From Oscillospiraceae bacterium (GTDB lineage Bacteria > Bacillota > Clostridia > Oscillospirales > Oscillospiraceae), in contig JAHHSM010000098.1 of assembly GCA_020025175.1 (NCBI GenBank), positions 1 through 6,289 of the forward strand: a stretch of 6,289 nt of DNA, in the 5' to 3' direction. Below, piece by piece: positions 6,269 to 6,289 of the stretch. Made by a program: the position numbers and the translations under genes. Under the pieces are notes generated by a model, which had not been told where the DNA came from, did no database searches, and saw only the letters and a list, made by a program, of their open reading frames with translations. Every line of letters starts with the position of its first letter. The first letter of the stretch is position 1.

Positions 6269-6289
6269 AACCTTACGGTGGCTTACTGC
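6197..6289. repeat. structured, GC-shifted right edge, possible dispersed repeat
   Basis: Several short inverted repeats crowd together: ACCTTT/AAAGGT (6197-6212), TTTGC/GCAAA (6212-6228), the palindrome CGCCGGCG (6242-6249) and TAAGG/CCTTA (around 6259-6275). TACGGTG occurs twice, near 6232 and 6275. Base composition jumps from AT-rich to GC-rich at about 6230. This pattern suits a non-coding interspersed element cut by the window edge. It is an inference; no second copy is present in the window. Confidence 0.3.

Noticed and set aside
1..6289. tRNA, rRNA, CRISPR, insertion sequence or attachment site
   Set aside because: I looked for cloverleaf features, regularly spaced repeats, transposase motifs and flanking inverted repeats and found none that hold up.

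Overview
The window reads as ordinary low-to-moderate GC Firmicute chromosome, most likely a member of the Clostridia. The signs are strong AGGAGG-type ribosome binding sites, extended -10 promoters (TGn-TATAAT), a short four-helix SpoIIIE/FtsK membrane domain, and a gram-positive style signal peptide. The genus cannot be fixed from the sequence alone. I see no rRNA, tRNA, CRISPR array, insertion sequence or complete mobile element.

Layout, left to right. The minus strand carries three separate genes. The first is the N-terminal 82 residues of a secreted protein of unknown function (1-247), cut by the window edge and driven by its own extended -10 promoter at 385-393. The second is a TPR-repeat protein resembling the ST7 family (676-1512), whose transcript probably ends at a hairpin terminator at 405-428. 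The third is a lone RmlA/RfbA-type glucose-1-phosphate nucleotidyltransferase (1687-2550). The 429-675 stretch between the first two genes has no convincing gene.

The 2551-2828 region is a divergent promoter region. It fires leftward into rmlA and rightward into ftsK, with an extended -10 box on each side. The rmlA leader is about 97 nt and holds a 24-bp imperfect dyad just after the transcription start, plus two small hairpins flanking the Shine-Dalgarno sequence.

On the plus strand, a full-length DNA translocase FtsK/SpoIIIE (2829-5402) is followed 32 bp later by a flavin reductase family protein (5435-5941). The two look co-transcribed and end at a strong, perfectly paired 15-bp bidirectional terminator (5954-5994). 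The last 300 bases hold one possible 68-aa basic ORF with a good ribosome binding site (6062-6268) and several short inverted repeats. The window ends inside this region.

The genes do not form one pathway. They cover chromosome translocation (ftsK), nucleotide-sugar supply (rmlA), a secreted product, a TPR scaffold and a flavoprotein. I did not find a clear novel multi-gene system. The points most worth a second look are the rmlA leader architecture, the unexplained 429-675 spacer, the nested hairpins at 1606-1650 and the structured right edge.
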